Positions 27,305-37,238 are shown, numbered from the stretch's first letter. The stretch is 64,000 nt of DNA from Fen-1258 sp947085815 (GCA_947085815.1 CAMTXU010000008.1:79337-143336), one strand, 5' to 3'. The notes: generated by a model from the letters alone, not told the origin. Numbers and translations are program-made.

Positions 27305-28795
27305 CTATTGTTCGCCCATTTCTTTCAGTTTCAGTTGAATCCATCTTACCGAGACATCCAAAGATTTTGCAGTGAGAGTTCTGTTATGATTAAATTCTTC
27401 CAACCGCTTTTTAAGAAGCAGCATTTCAAATTCGTGCATTGTTCCTTTGAAATTTTCAGTTACAGTTGAGTCTTCCAGAATGATATGTTCCGAATGCAGC
27501 TTGCTTCCATCGCAAAGTATTAATGCGCGGTGAATTACATTTATCAATTGACGGATATTTCCGGGCCAATAATAACTTTCCAATTTCTTAATTGCCGATG
27601 GATCGATGGACATATCTTTCTTGCCAATTTTCTTAATGAAAAAATCAACAAGCAGCGGAATATCGCTTCTTCTTTCGCGAAGGGGCGGAATGCGAATTGG
27701 AAATACATTTAATCTGTAAAATAAATCTTCGCGGAATATTCCATCCTTTACGAGCGATTGTAAATCTTTATTTGTTGCAGCAATAATGCGCGCATCAACT
27801 TTTTTTACTTTTACATCGCCAAGACGAATTATTTCTCGATTTTCCAATACGCGCAAAAGTTTTGCTTGAAGTGCAGTGGAAATATCTGCAATTTCATCTA
27901 AAAAAAATGTACCGTTATCGGCGGCTTCCAGTAAGCCCTGTTTATCTGTATTGGCGCCTGTAAATGCGCCTTTTTTGTATCCGAATAATTCACTTTCTAG
28001 AAGAGTGTCTGGAATAGAACCGCAAAACTGAGCAAGAAATGGTTTCTCTTTTCTTTTGCTAAGTTGATGAATGGCTTTAGCCGCCACCTCCTTTCCGGTT
28101 CCACTTTCACCAACAATCAGAACGGTCGCATCGGTCATTGCAACTTTGTGAATTAAATGCGCTAAAGTTCTCATCGCTGAACTATTTCCAACCATTTCCG
28201 GAATCTCTTCCGTCAACTGAAGACGGTTTATAAGAATTTGATTTTCTTTTTCGAGTTCTTCTAATTTAATAATCCGGTCGAGCGCAAGCGAAACAAGATT
28301 GGAAAAGAAACTTAAGAAGAGAAGATTTTCATCCGTAAATTCGCGCCTGTCAAGTTGACTATCGGCAACAATAACGCCCCATACTTTTCCATCACGAAAA
28401 ATTGGAACGCCAATAACAGATTTAATTCGATGAATCTGAACACTTTCAAATTGAGAAAGATGTGGATCGTTCATCACGTCATGATAAAGAAGAGGTTTTT
28501 TTTCTTTAATAACTTTCTGAAGTATTCCAGATGAAAATTCGTGAAGATCCGTAATTGTTTCGTTCGAAATTTTGCGCGCCGTGATAATTGAAAAATTATC
28601 GTTTTCATCATCATACTTAACGAACAAACCGCGCTCGGCGTTAATTATCTTGATAACAATATCAATCGCGTCTTCGATTAATAACTCTTGACGTGTTGTC
28701 GAATTAAGAATTTGACTAAATTCAAATAGCGATTCAAATTCATCCTTCGATAGATTTTTAATGTGATTAATATTTTCTGTAAAAAATTTATTCAT
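27305..28795 (-). CDS. GAF-domain sigma54-dependent activator
   Basis: Regulator of 496 residues with an N-terminal GAF domain (about 20-185) and an AAA+ domain with Walker A GESGTGKE and the sigma54-contact loop GAFTGA. A short C-terminal Fis helix-turn-helix reads LTAKSLDVSVRWIQLKLKEM. It has no receiver domain, so it is not controlled by a classical histidine kinase. Being cotranscribed with a Ser/Thr kinase (1-bp gap), it may be a kinase target, or the pair may answer the same cue. A ligand for the GAF domain is not evident. Confidence 0.9.
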   Translation of the reverse strand: MNKFFTENINHIKNLSKDEFESLFEFSQILNSTTRQELLIEDAIDIVIKIINAERGLFVKYDDENDNFSIITARKISNETITDLHEFSSGILQKVIKEKKPLLYHDVMNDPHLSQFESVQIHRIKSVIGVPIFRDGKVWGVIVADSQLDRREFTDENLLFLSFFSNLVSLALDRIIKLEELEKENQILINRLQLTEEIPEMVGNSSAMRTLAHLIHKVAMTDATVLIVGESGTGKEVAAKAIHQLSKRKEKPFLAQFCGSIPDTLLESELFGYKKGAFTGANTDKQGLLEAADNGTFFLDEIADISTALQAKLLRVLENREIIRLGDVKVKKVDARIIAATNKDLQSLVKDGIFREDLFYRLNVFPIRIPPLRERRSDIPLLVDFFIKKIGKKDMSIDPSAIKKLESYYWPGNIRQLINVIHRALILCDGSKLHSEHIILEDSTVTENFKGTMHEFEMLLLKKRLEEFNHNRTLTAKSLDVSVRWIQLKLKEMGEQ

Positions 28796-28815
28796 TGTTA
28801 GAGTAACTCTGTTTT

Positions 28816-30036
28816 TTACTGAACGACAAAAGATGCGGGCAACGAACGTACTCGATTTTGAAAATCATCTACGCACCATATAACCCAAAAGTACTCACCC
28901 GGAGATAATTCTATTGTTGGAGTAAATTCGACCACATCTTTTGAGATATCCACCCATTGTTTAACAAGCACGGCTGGAAGAGTGTTTTTATAAATCTCGA
29001 ACATATATTTGAAATTGAATCCAGGCAGAAATCTGTTCCAAATAAATTTTGTAGGTTTTTCCACGACGTCTAAATTTGCTGGGGACCGAAAAACAATCTC
29101 CTTTCTTATAACTCTTTTAATTGCTGAGAAGCCGACGTTAAAATTTTTTTTTGATTTGTCTTTAACTATTATTTTGAAATCTTTTCCAATACCTTCGTCA
29201 AGAAAACTCAGATTCAAGTCTCCCGGGGAAAATTTATTTTCGTAATAACCCGAAGTTGAATTAAGCGGAAGCTTCTTGTTAATGTTTAATTCGGCGCATT
29301 GCACAAAAACAGAATCAACATCGTTCTCCGCGTCGGATATGCCCGCTTTAATAAACAGGGAATCATTCTGTACATCTGGATATCTATTAAGAACGCTTGT
29401 AAATATTTTAAGATCATTGAGCTTGGGTATTGAGTTCAGATAGATAATGTTTAGCTGCTTTATTTTTTCAACATAGCCGTTCAAATCAACAAAAAGCGAA
29501 TCCATGCTGTATCCGTCAAAATCGAAAAACATCCATCCATTATTATAAGAGATATTGCTGAAGCTAAAATTCCCTTGTGAATCGGTAACTATTTGTACAT
29601 TTTGATTTTTCCAATAAACTTTTACTCCGCTTAAAGATTTGCCGGAAGGCAAGGCGGCTTTCACCGTGCCGTTTATTTGACCCATTGCATAGTCCAGCGT
29701 TTTTTTTTCGAGCCGGATATTTTTTTGTTTGTTCCAGAAAACAGGTAAAGAATCTTTTTTCATTCCTTCTTTTTCAAAAAGAACTATACCGTCAACAATT
29801 TCAACATTTTCGAATTTGTAATATCCTTGCGCGTCGGTTTGTACAGAAATATTCTGCCATTTCAGAGTAACCTTAGCACCAGGCAAAGCATCTTGAGGGC
29901 GTGAAAAAAGATAGCCATCTATCTGCCCGATATTATAATTGGGATTTTGCGGATCGAGCGGATTCAGCCTGGGCGCCTCGCATGAGAACACAAAGATGGA
30001 TAGGATCGATATTATGAGACCACGAAAATATTTCAT
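28816..30036 (-). CDS. Lipoprotein with two carboxypeptidase-regulatory-like repeats
   Basis: Protein of 406 residues with a lipobox at FVFSC (Cys19) and a Bacteroidota-style N terminus (EAPRLNPLDPQNPNY). Two Ig-like repeats follow (about 35-110 and 115-195; GQIDGYLF...TDAQGYYKFENV and GQINGTVK...TDSQGNFSFSNI), each of the carboxypeptidase-D regulatory type. The C-terminal part (FRSPANLDVVEKPTKFIWN to the end) looks like a fibronectin-type sandwich. It opens the five-gene operon with the sigma54 activator and kinase, so a surface structural or sensing role is suspected. Confidence 0.7.
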   Translation of the reverse strand: MKYFRGLIISILSIFVFSCEAPRLNPLDPQNPNYNIGQIDGYLFSRPQDALPGAKVTLKWQNISVQTDAQGYYKFENVEIVDGIVLFEKEGMKKDSLPVFWNKQKNIRLEKKTLDYAMGQINGTVKAALPSGKSLSGVKVYWKNQNVQIVTDSQGNFSFSNISYNNGWMFFDFDGYSMDSLFVDLNGYVEKIKQLNIIYLNSIPKLNDLKIFTSVLNRYPDVQNDSLFIKAGISDAENDVDSVFVQCAELNINKKLPLNSTSGYYENKFSPGDLNLSFLDEGIGKDFKIIVKDKSKKNFNVGFSAIKRVIRKEIVFRSPANLDVVEKPTKFIWNRFLPGFNFKYMFEIYKNTLPAVLVKQWVDISKDVVEFTPTIELSPGEYFWVIWCVDDFQNRVRSLPASFVVQ

Positions 30037-30134
30037 ATCAGGCTTAATCCCATAGAAAAAGGTACGATTTCTCTATTAATAAAGATAACTAAAAGTCAAA
30101 AGTCTTGAGGCTAATATGCAGGAAAATATCTTAA

Positions 30135-30923
30135 TTATAAACCCAAAAATACGTTTCCGGTGGCATAGAGCACAGCTCTTCCGGATATCTTCACTCTGTC
30201 TCCGCAGTGTTCGCAATATAGCTCTCCACTTCTCTTTGAAACTTGAAGCGCACGAAAATTTTTCTTATCAAATTTATCTGACCAATAGGGAACAAGAACT
30301 GTATGCGCAGAACCGGTTACAGGATCTTCATTTATTCCTTCATTCGGCGCGAACATGCGAGAGACAAAATCGGCCTGGTCTCCTTTAGCGGAAACTATTA
30401 CCGCGTGCGGATGTAATTGTTTTATCAATTCGAAGTTAGGTTGCATGTTTCGAACGTACTCTTCTGAATCAAAAATAACAAGCAGATAAAATCCATTCTT
30501 CAATACTTCCAGCGGTTCCTTATCGAAACATTTTTTGATTGTGTCGTTCATCTCTATAGGAGTCGGTCTATGAGTCGGAAAATCGAGAGTTAGTAAATTT
30601 CCCTCTTTTGTAACAATCAATTCACCGCTCTTTGACATAAATTTTATTTCGTTAGATTTTTTTTCAATGAAATTAAATATCACATAAGCTGAAGCAAGTG
30701 TGGCGTGCCCGCACAAAGGAACCTCGTTAACCGGTGTCATCCATCGAATGTGGTAGTGTTCTTCCTCTTTCACAAAGAAGGCTGTTTCCGATAAATTATT
30801 TTCTGCCGCAATGTTTTGAAGGGTTACATCGTCGAGCCATTTTTCAAGCGGAATAACCGCCGCCGGATTTCCTCCAAATAATTTTGAGGTAAATGCATCA
30901 ACTTGATAGAATGGTAGAGTCAT
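30135..30923 (-). CDS. PhzF-family isomerase/epimerase
   Basis: Protein of 262 residues with the PhzF fold. The N-terminal QVDAFTSKLFGGNPAAV segment and the catalytic Glu in NNLSETAFF are present, as is the second-half signature NEDPVTGSAHTVLVPYW. Known members isomerise trans-2,3-dihydro-3-hydroxyanthranilate, but most homologues have unknown small-molecule substrates. No phenazine genes are nearby. It follows the NAD operon after about 100 bp. Confidence 0.85.
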   Translation of the reverse strand: MTLPFYQVDAFTSKLFGGNPAAVIPLEKWLDDVTLQNIAAENNLSETAFFVKEEEHYHIRWMTPVNEVPLCGHATLASAYVIFNFIEKKSNEIKFMSKSGELIVTKEGNLLTLDFPTHRPTPIEMNDTIKKCFDKEPLEVLKNGFYLLVIFDSEEYVRNMQPNFELIKQLHPHAVIVSAKGDQADFVSRMFAPNEGINEDPVTGSAHTVLVPYWSDKFDKKNFRALQVSKRSGELYCEHCGDRVKISGRAVLYATGNVFLGL

Positions 30924-30990
30924 GTTATTCTCCTATTTTTTCTTGATCTTGACTCTGCTCTTGCTCTTCAGATCAAGATTAAGATCAATG

Positions 30991-31008
30991 CCGAAGGCAT
31001 CCCTTCGG
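30991..31008 (-). other. Hairpin in the yjjX-phzF spacer
   Basis: A 7-bp perfect stem CCGAAGG/CCTTCGG with a 4-base loop lies 17 bp beyond the yjjX stop codon on the minus strand. There is no T run. The adjoining bases hold GATCAAG/CTTGATC inverted and tandem-like repeats (about 30941-30987), so the spacer is repetitive. Confidence 0.45.
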
Positions 31009-31024
31009 GAGAGCATGAGCAAGA

Positions 31025-31561
31025 TTATTTGAAATACATTTCCTTATGTAAAAACGGAATTATTGCTACTTTCAATCCTTCAATATAAAGTCCTTTTCTG
31101 TTCATCACTCCGTTTGTGAAGAAGCCGATGGCGCCGTGTCTCTGTTTGGTATTCTGCTGATTCATAATTTCATCCATAACATCGCCAAGTTCTATTCCTT
31201 GTAAAAGTTTTTCAACTACTTTCAGCGGTAATTCAAAATGCGGTGATGTTCCAAAGCCAATTTTTCCCTCTTTATCAACAACACACATACAGCCAAACGC
31301 AAACCATTTATTAAATTGATTCGCTATGCCCCCTTCTATACCTACAAAATATTCAGCACCGAGATTTTGTGATCTGTTTAGTTCCATCAATTTCATCGCA
31401 CGGTTCTTAGCACCGACGAATGTTTCATCGTTGATGGGCTGAACAGAAACATCAGGGTCAACATCAATGCCTACTACTTCTATGTCTTCAAAATAATTGG
31501 CAAATGCTTCTTTAACTGAATCTATTTTAACCGGATTTTTAGAGCCGACGAGTATTTTCAT
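31025..31561 (-). CDS. yjjX: Inosine/xanthosine triphosphatase, YjjX/DUF84 family
   Basis: House-cleaning nucleotide phosphatase of 178 residues that removes non-canonical ITP and XTP. Family features are the N-terminal KILVGSKNPVKIDSVKEAF segment, ETFVGAKNRA and VGIEGGI, with acidic metal ligands. It follows nadA by 30 bp on the same strand and may be cotranscribed with the NAD genes. Confidence 0.88.
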   Translation of the reverse strand: MKILVGSKNPVKIDSVKEAFANYFEDIEVVGIDVDPDVSVQPINDETFVGAKNRAMKLMELNRSQNLGAEYFVGIEGGIANQFNKWFAFGCMCVVDKEGKIGFGTSPHFELPLKVVEKLLQGIELGDVMDEIMNQQNTKQRHGAIGFFTNGVMNRKGLYIEGLKVAIIPFLHKEMYFK

Positions 31562-31591
31562 TTTTCATTCATATTGTTTAACAAAAATATT

Positions 31592-32527
31592 TTAAATAAT
31601 TTTTAACATTCTTTGGATCGGCAGTGCGGCTTTCAGCGCTAATTCTTTTGGCACTTTAATCTCATATTTATTATCACGCAGCGACTCATAAACTTTTTCC
31701 AGTGTGGTCATCTTCATGTATTCACAAATCGATTTTTCGTTAAGGGGATAAAATGCCGCGCCGGGTTTAATTTTTTTTAGCCGATGAAGAATTCCTATTT
31801 CCGTGGCGACAACAAATTCATTTGAATCCGACTTTGCGACATAATCAATCATTCCCTCGGTAGAAAAGATGTGTGTGTTTTTGCAATCGAAATAAATTTG
31901 CGATTTGAGCATGCATGCCGATGAACATCCGCACTCCGGATGGATCAGAAACTCGGCAGCTGGATGTAGAGCTCGTGCTTCATCAAAATTTACATCGCCA
32001 ATTTTTTCGTGAACATGGCATGCGCCGTTCCAAATTTCCATTTCCCTGCCGGTCATTGCACTTACATATTGCCCAAGAAACTTATCGGGCAAGAAAAGAA
32101 TTTTTTTCTCTTTTGGAATAGCTTGAACAACTTTAACGGCATTGGACGATGTACAACAGTAATCGCTTTCCGCTTTTACTTCCGCTGTTGTATTCACATA
32201 AGAAACAACCACAGCGCCGGGATGTTCAAATTTCCATTCTTGTAGCTGTTCTGCGGTAATTGTTGATGCCAGCGAGCAGCCAGCTTCAGTATCCGGAATT
32301 AAAATTTTTTTATCGGGTGAAATAATCGAAGCAGTCTCTGCCATAAAATGAACTCCGCAGAATAGAATTACATCTGCATCTGTCTTTGCGGCTTGCTGAG
32401 AAAGTCCGAGAGAATCACCAACGAAATCGGCAATATCCTGCACTTCGCCAATCTGGTAATTATGCGCAAGAATTACTGCGTTCCGCTCCTTTTTTAGTTT
32501 TAATATTTCATTTATAATTTCAATCAT
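31592..32527 (-). CDS. nadA: Quinolinate synthase NadA
   Basis: 4Fe-4S enzyme of 311 residues that condenses iminoaspartate with dihydroxyacetone phosphate to quinolinate. The three cluster cysteines are in FCGVHFMAE, YCCTSSNAV and ECGCSSACM. The AHNYQ and MIDY motifs of the family are also seen. It follows nadC by 21 bp in the leftward nadB-nadC-nadA operon, so aspartate-derived NAD synthesis is complete here to nicotinate mononucleotide. Confidence 0.95.
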   Translation of the reverse strand: MIEIINEILKLKKERNAVILAHNYQIGEVQDIADFVGDSLGLSQQAAKTDADVILFCGVHFMAETASIISPDKKILIPDTEAGCSLASTITAEQLQEWKFEHPGAVVVSYVNTTAEVKAESDYCCTSSNAVKVVQAIPKEKKILFLPDKFLGQYVSAMTGREMEIWNGACHVHEKIGDVNFDEARALHPAAEFLIHPECGCSSACMLKSQIYFDCKNTHIFSTEGMIDYVAKSDSNEFVVATEIGILHRLKKIKPGAAFYPLNEKSICEYMKMTTLEKVYESLRDNKYEIKVPKELALKAALPIQRMLKII

Positions 32528-32548
32528 CCATCAATTCCATTCTTAAAA

Positions 32549-33388
32549 TTAATTTTTGAAATTCATGCTGATGTCAAGCGCTTTAACCGAGTGAGTGAGC
32601 GCGCCAACAGATATAAAATTAACTCCGGTCCGGGCAATGGCTCTAACGGAGCTTAGAGACACACCGCCGGAGGCTTCTATTTTTACTCTTCCATCAATAA
32701 GATTTACGGCTTTCCTCATCTGTTTCAGCGACATATTATCAAGCATTATTATATCAACCCCGGCATCCAAAGCACTCTTTACCTCATCAAGATTTGTTAC
32801 TTCCACTTCAATTTTAATCTGCTTCTTCAGATTATTCTTTATCTGCCTCACCGCTTCTATAATTCCTCCGGCAGCTTTAATGTGATTATCTTTTATCAGC
32901 ACCATATCATAAAGTCCTTGCCTATGGTTTGTTCCTCCGCCCATCATCACGCCGTATTTATCCAACATGCGCAAGCCAGGCGCCGTTTTTCTTGTGTCAA
33001 GAATTACGGTTTCCAATCCCTCAAGTCTCTCAACATATTTTGATGCAGCTGTAGCAATGCCTGAAATTCTTTGCAAAAAATTTAAAGCGGTTCTTTCACC
33101 GGTGAGCAGTGCCCTGTAAGTTCCTTTTAATTGGACAATTTTTGTTCCGGCGGGAACATAATCCCCTTCCTTGACCAAATTTTTCCAAAAAAAATTTTTA
33201 TCGAGTTTTTGAAAAATCGCTTTTGCAACCGGCAGTCCGGCAATAATCCCCTCCGCTTTAGCAATCATGAAAGCTTCGGAAACTGATTTGCGCGGGACGA
33301 TCAAATTGGTAGTTACATCTCCGTTGCCTATATCTTCCCGCAATGCTTCTGAAATTATTTTATCCAATTCTTTTTTATTGAGTTTCAT
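32549..33388 (-). CDS. nadC: Nicotinate-nucleotide pyrophosphorylase NadC
   Basis: Quinolinate phosphoribosyltransferase of 279 residues, converting quinolinate and PRPP to nicotinate mononucleotide with release of CO2. Family motifs include LREDIGNGDVTT near the N terminus, RISGIATAASKYV, DTRKTAPGLRMLDKY, GGGTNHRQGLYD and IEASGGV. It lies 12 bp after nadB on the same strand. Confidence 0.95.
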   Translation of the reverse strand: MKLNKKELDKIISEALREDIGNGDVTTNLIVPRKSVSEAFMIAKAEGIIAGLPVAKAIFQKLDKNFFWKNLVKEGDYVPAGTKIVQLKGTYRALLTGERTALNFLQRISGIATAASKYVERLEGLETVILDTRKTAPGLRMLDKYGVMMGGGTNHRQGLYDMVLIKDNHIKAAGGIIEAVRQIKNNLKKQIKIEVEVTNLDEVKSALDAGVDIIMLDNMSLKQMRKAVNLIDGRVKIEASGGVSLSSVRAIARTGVNFISVGALTHSVKALDISMNFKN

Positions 33389-33400
33389 TTATAATCCATA

Positions 33401-34972
33401 TCACAAATCAACAAATTCGAGTTCTTTGCCCTTTTGCAGTACAATGGTCTTCTGAAATTTTTTTTCTTCTGAAATAAAATCATTGCGCAGATGACAGCCC
33501 CTGCTTTCTTCTCGTTTTAAAGCCGATTCAACAATTAACCTCGCGAGAATAATCAAACATCTTTTTCTGAAACCGTAATATTCTTCATTGTCAGAAGACG
33601 TGCCGGAAAGATATGAATCGAGCCTATTAAGCGCTGACTGGAGAGCTATACCATTCCGGATTACGCCTGCATCATGCCATAGTAGATTACCGACTGCCCG
33701 GTTAACTAACAAAAAATCATTTTTCTTTTCTTCATCAATGAAGAAATCTATTTTCTCTTCCGGATAATGACGAAAAGGATTTTGCTTATTATAATTTAGA
33801 GCATGCCCGACCAATCGGTTTCCGAAGACGAGACATTCAAGAAGCGAATTGCTTGCAAGGCGGTTAGCGCCGTGAACTCCGGTAGATGCGGTTTCGCCCA
33901 CTGCATATAAACGATTAATATTGGTTTCGCCGCTCAATCCGGTTCTAATGCCGCCTATCATAAAATGCGCTGCTGGCGCAACAGGAACCGGGGTTTTTGT
34001 CATGTCGATTCCAAATTTCAAAACTTCGCGATAAATGTTCGAGAACCTTTTTTTTATTTTTACCGAATTCAGATGCCTAAGATCCAAAAAAACATTCTTC
34101 GCGCCGGATTTAATAATTTCATTAATAATAGCTTCTGACACAACGTCGCGCGGAGAAAGTTCTGTCGTGTCATATTCTTCCAGAAATCTTTTTCCCTCTT
34201 GATCAATTAGAAATGCACCTTCACCTCTAACCGCCTCGCTGATCAAAAACGTATCTCCGGAGGCGGAATAAAATGAAGTGGGATGAAACTGTAAGAATTC
34301 CATGCTTTCAATTTGAGCCCCGGCGTCGTAACCTAATGAGATTCCTTCACCTATCGATGTATGCGGATTGGTGGAACGCGAATAGAGAGCCGAACCGCCT
34401 CCAGAAGCAATGATGGTTGAACCCCCGTAAATCACACGCGGTTCTTGTCTTTGCAGATCGTAAGCGTGAACACCGAAACATTCTTCTTGAGTAATGACCA
34501 ACCGGAACACATAATGGTTTTCAAGTATCAGAATATTTTTTTTCTTCTTCACCTGGAGATGAACAAATTTTACAATTTCTTTGCCGGTTGAATCGCCGCC
34601 GGAATGAAGAACGCGGCGGACCGAATGCCCTCCTTCAAGTCCGAGAGCAATTTTACCCTCTTCTTCATCAAAGTTCATTCCCATCGAGATAAATTCTTCA
34701 ACTCTCGACTTACCTTCCGTTACCAAGATCTCAACTGCATCTCTCTTGCATAAATTCTTGCCGGCTTTAATCGTATCTTCAAAATGAAGTTGGGGAGAAT
34801 CGTTTGAACCAACCGCGGCTGCAATCCCTCCCTGAGCCCAATACGAATTGCTTAAGGTCATAGTAGTTTTTGTTAAGAGTGCCACTGTTCCGAATTGCGA
34901 GGCATGAAGAGCCGCGTATAATCCGGCGAGTCCGGCGCCGACTATCACAAAATCGAATTGATTTGTTTCCAT
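33401..34972 (-). CDS. nadB: L-aspartate oxidase NadB
   Basis: FAD enzyme that oxidises L-aspartate to iminoaspartate, the first step of de novo NAD synthesis. I take the ATG at 34972 (523 residues). The open frame extends upstream to 35080, but the extra 36 residues are not conserved-looking, and the FAD-binding motif VIVGAGLAGLYAALHA then lies properly near the N terminus. Other family segments are SYWAQGGIAAA, HSGGDSTG, GASALYS-like GGGSALYSRST and GANRLASNSLLECLVFG. The ribosome site is weak, so the start is moderately certain. Confidence 0.92.
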   Translation of the reverse strand: METNQFDFVIVGAGLAGLYAALHASQFGTVALLTKTTMTLSNSYWAQGGIAAAVGSNDSPQLHFEDTIKAGKNLCKRDAVEILVTEGKSRVEEFISMGMNFDEEEGKIALGLEGGHSVRRVLHSGGDSTGKEIVKFVHLQVKKKKNILILENHYVFRLVITQEECFGVHAYDLQRQEPRVIYGGSTIIASGGGSALYSRSTNPHTSIGEGISLGYDAGAQIESMEFLQFHPTSFYSASGDTFLISEAVRGEGAFLIDQEGKRFLEEYDTTELSPRDVVSEAIINEIIKSGAKNVFLDLRHLNSVKIKKRFSNIYREVLKFGIDMTKTPVPVAPAAHFMIGGIRTGLSGETNINRLYAVGETASTGVHGANRLASNSLLECLVFGNRLVGHALNYNKQNPFRHYPEEKIDFFIDEEKKNDFLLVNRAVGNLLWHDAGVIRNGIALQSALNRLDSYLSGTSSDNEEYYGFRKRCLIILARLIVESALKREESRGCHLRNDFISEEKKFQKTIVLQKGKELEFVDL

Positions 34973-35218
34973 GAAGAATACTTCAGACCATCTGAAAGAA
35001 ATGATTAATGACGATGCGAATTTAGATGAATCTCTTGAGCTATACAAAATTATTATTTCTAAATTCCGGGGTAATTTCAAATCCGAGTTTAAGCTAATCG
35101 GATCAAATTCTTTTTGTTAACCGATAATCTACAAAGTAAATAATAAAATGGTTCATAGAGCGAACATCCTAATCTGAAAAATCTTGCCACAATTTTACAA
35201 AACAGCTATTCTAACAGA

Positions 35219-36364
35219 TTATTCACTAAAAAATATTTTTAGAGGCCGCCAGACGCGTTTTGCCCAGGCAGCCTCATTATGTTCGGCGGATTTATCTATA
35301 TAAACAAATAAATTTTCTCCATCCTTAAATCCTTTCTCAATTAGCGCGTCTACCATCTTATCAACACCGGTCTGCAGCATAGCTTCTAAACCGAGACCTC
35401 CGTTATCTATATAAATTATCAAATTCTTTTTTGATGATTTATCGTCCCGGACATCTTTAGTATAATCAAAATTCCTGAATAAAAATGCGGGGGAAAAACA
35501 GGCGGCTTTCGAAAATATATTTGGATAATCCCAAGCACAAATCATAGAAATTAATCCACCCATGGAAGAACCGCCGACAGCAGTATGTTTTGCGTCCGGC
35601 TTAGTTCTGTAATTTTTATCGATGAATGGTTTTATCTTTTCAACAATCAACTTTCCATAGAGTTTCCCTAAGGGAGTGTTACTGTATTCGGTGCCGCGGT
35701 CGTCCGTATTATTTATTCCAACCAATATAAAAGATTCAATAACTCCCTCGCGGATTAAACTATCCGCAACTTCATCCACCCGCCAATCGATAAATGTGTT
35801 TGAAGTCCGCGGATCTACAAGATTTTGCCCATCGTGCATATAAAAAACGGGATACAGTTTTTCTTGATTCGTTTTGTAATCGGGTGGTAGCCACACAAAA
35901 ATATCTCTCGGTTTCAATCCCTCTAAGACAAAATTTTTATGATATAGCACTGTGCCTGTAATTTGTCCGTTGACTTTGAAATTAAATTTATCTCTCCAAT
36001 TAAAAATCGTTTTCAAAACTGTTGTGTCCTTGATTGCAAGGAGAACAGCGTTTTGAGGAACCGATGAATCACTTCCAAGAGCTTCTGTGCCCCAGCTTCC
36101 TTTTGTAAATTTGTATTCAAGTCTGGTTCCTTTCAATACTTCAATAGTTTTCTTCCAGCTTTTATTACCATTGCTATCGAGCATCACTTTGCCGGGATTC
36201 CAAGCGCCGAGTTCTTCAATATTTCCGGCGACATAAATTTTAGCAGAATCCTCTAATGTGGGGGAGATTACTTCGAGAGTGATTATTACTTTTTCTTGTG
36301 CGAAAATCGAATTGACTGAAAATAAGATCAAAATTAATAGCGCGCGTTTCATATTCAATCTCAA
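35219..36364 (-). CDS. Exported esterase (Fes/EstD-like) with N-terminal carbohydrate-binding domain
   Basis: Protein of 381 residues with a signal peptide (ALLILILFSVNSIFAQ); MKRA four residues in is an alternative start. The region about 22-115 matches a CBM20/AMPK glycogen-binding-like sandwich (VAGNIEELGAWNP). The region about 135-380 is an alpha/beta-hydrolase esterase with nucleophile Ser in GGSSMGG, a YMHDGQNL segment and a C-terminal His in SAEHNEAAWAKR. Related enzymes hydrolyse siderophore trilactones or acylated polysaccharides. The binding domain favours a polysaccharide-linked ester substrate. Confidence 0.83.
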   Translation of the reverse strand: MRLNMKRALLILILFSVNSIFAQEKVIITLEVISPTLEDSAKIYVAGNIEELGAWNPGKVMLDSNGNKSWKKTIEVLKGTRLEYKFTKGSWGTEALGSDSSVPQNAVLLAIKDTTVLKTIFNWRDKFNFKVNGQITGTVLYHKNFVLEGLKPRDIFVWLPPDYKTNQEKLYPVFYMHDGQNLVDPRTSNTFIDWRVDEVADSLIREGVIESFILVGINNTDDRGTEYSNTPLGKLYGKLIVEKIKPFIDKNYRTKPDAKHTAVGGSSMGGLISMICAWDYPNIFSKAACFSPAFLFRNFDYTKDVRDDKSSKKNLIIYIDNGGLGLEAMLQTGVDKMVDALIEKGFKDGENLFVYIDKSAEHNEAAWAKRVWRPLKIFFSE

Positions 36365-36482
36365 TATCGATGAATGAAAGTTTTTCTTATGTAAAGATAG
36401 GAATAGAAAAAATACTTCTCTTTAATTTTTGCCTAATCTTTTTTGATTGCCGCCGGATAAGAAGCCGTTCTTCTCGTACTAA

Positions 36483-37238
36483 TCATCCGTGTAATGTTAT
36501 CTGAAAATGTTTTCTAAGCAGGAGATAGAACTCTTCGCTATCTCTAAGTTCTGTTTTTGTCTTAGTGCCGCTATCTGTAACTGTTAAAGATGAATCGCTT
36601 AGAGTAATCCTTCCGGTTTGTGTAGCAATAGTGCAAACCATTCTGTTCCGGAAAATGGATTCGGGGAATGTCTGCTGATATTCGCACATCTCTTCGAAAT
36701 CTGCAAACAGATGCGGAGTTAAAGAAAATTTATATTGAAGCTTCCAGTCGTAACTTTCTTTCCGTCTAAGATCGAATTCATCTTTGTTGATGCGGGAAAT
36801 TTTATAATGTCCGCTTACATCTCTCAGCTCACCGTTTGGAAATTCCAGAGGCATCCGGAACGAGTCGCCAAAACCAACATCAACCAAATAATCTTTTTCG
36901 AGATGAACAAGAAGTGTCATGTGATCGAACTCTTTACCCAAATCTTTTCTTTCATGATTGAAGACTTGAGCAGAGAGCATATCAACATTAAAACTAAGTG
37001 CAGTTAAAAGCCAATGGAATAATCCGTTCAACTCATAACAAAATCCTCCTCGTTTCGTAGGAATAATTTTTTGATAGATCCGCTCAAGATCTAGAACAAC
37101 TCTATCCAGATCCGGTATATCAAGATCTTCAAAAGGAATTGAGAGCATGTGAGCATTTTGCAGCTCTGCCAAAAAATCAAGAGACGGCGGTTTGATCTCA
37201 TTAATGCCAATCCGCGACAGATATTTTTTTATCTCCAT
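36483..37238 (-). CDS. nat: Arylamine N-acetyltransferase
   Basis: Cytoplasmic acetyl-CoA-dependent transferase of 251 residues. The catalytic triad is complete: Cys67 in RGGFCYELN, His106 in FDHMTLLV and Asp120 in LVDVGFGD. Family members acetylate aromatic amines and hydrazines; the native substrate in this organism is not known. It is monocistronic by spacing. Confidence 0.93.
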   Translation of the reverse strand: MEIKKYLSRIGINEIKPPSLDFLAELQNAHMLSIPFEDLDIPDLDRVVLDLERIYQKIIPTKRGGFCYELNGLFHWLLTALSFNVDMLSAQVFNHERKDLGKEFDHMTLLVHLEKDYLVDVGFGDSFRMPLEFPNGELRDVSGHYKISRINKDEFDLRRKESYDWKLQYKFSLTPHLFADFEEMCEYQQTFPESIFRNRMVCTIATQTGRITLSDSSLTVTDSGTKTKTELRDSEEFYLLLRKHFQITLHG

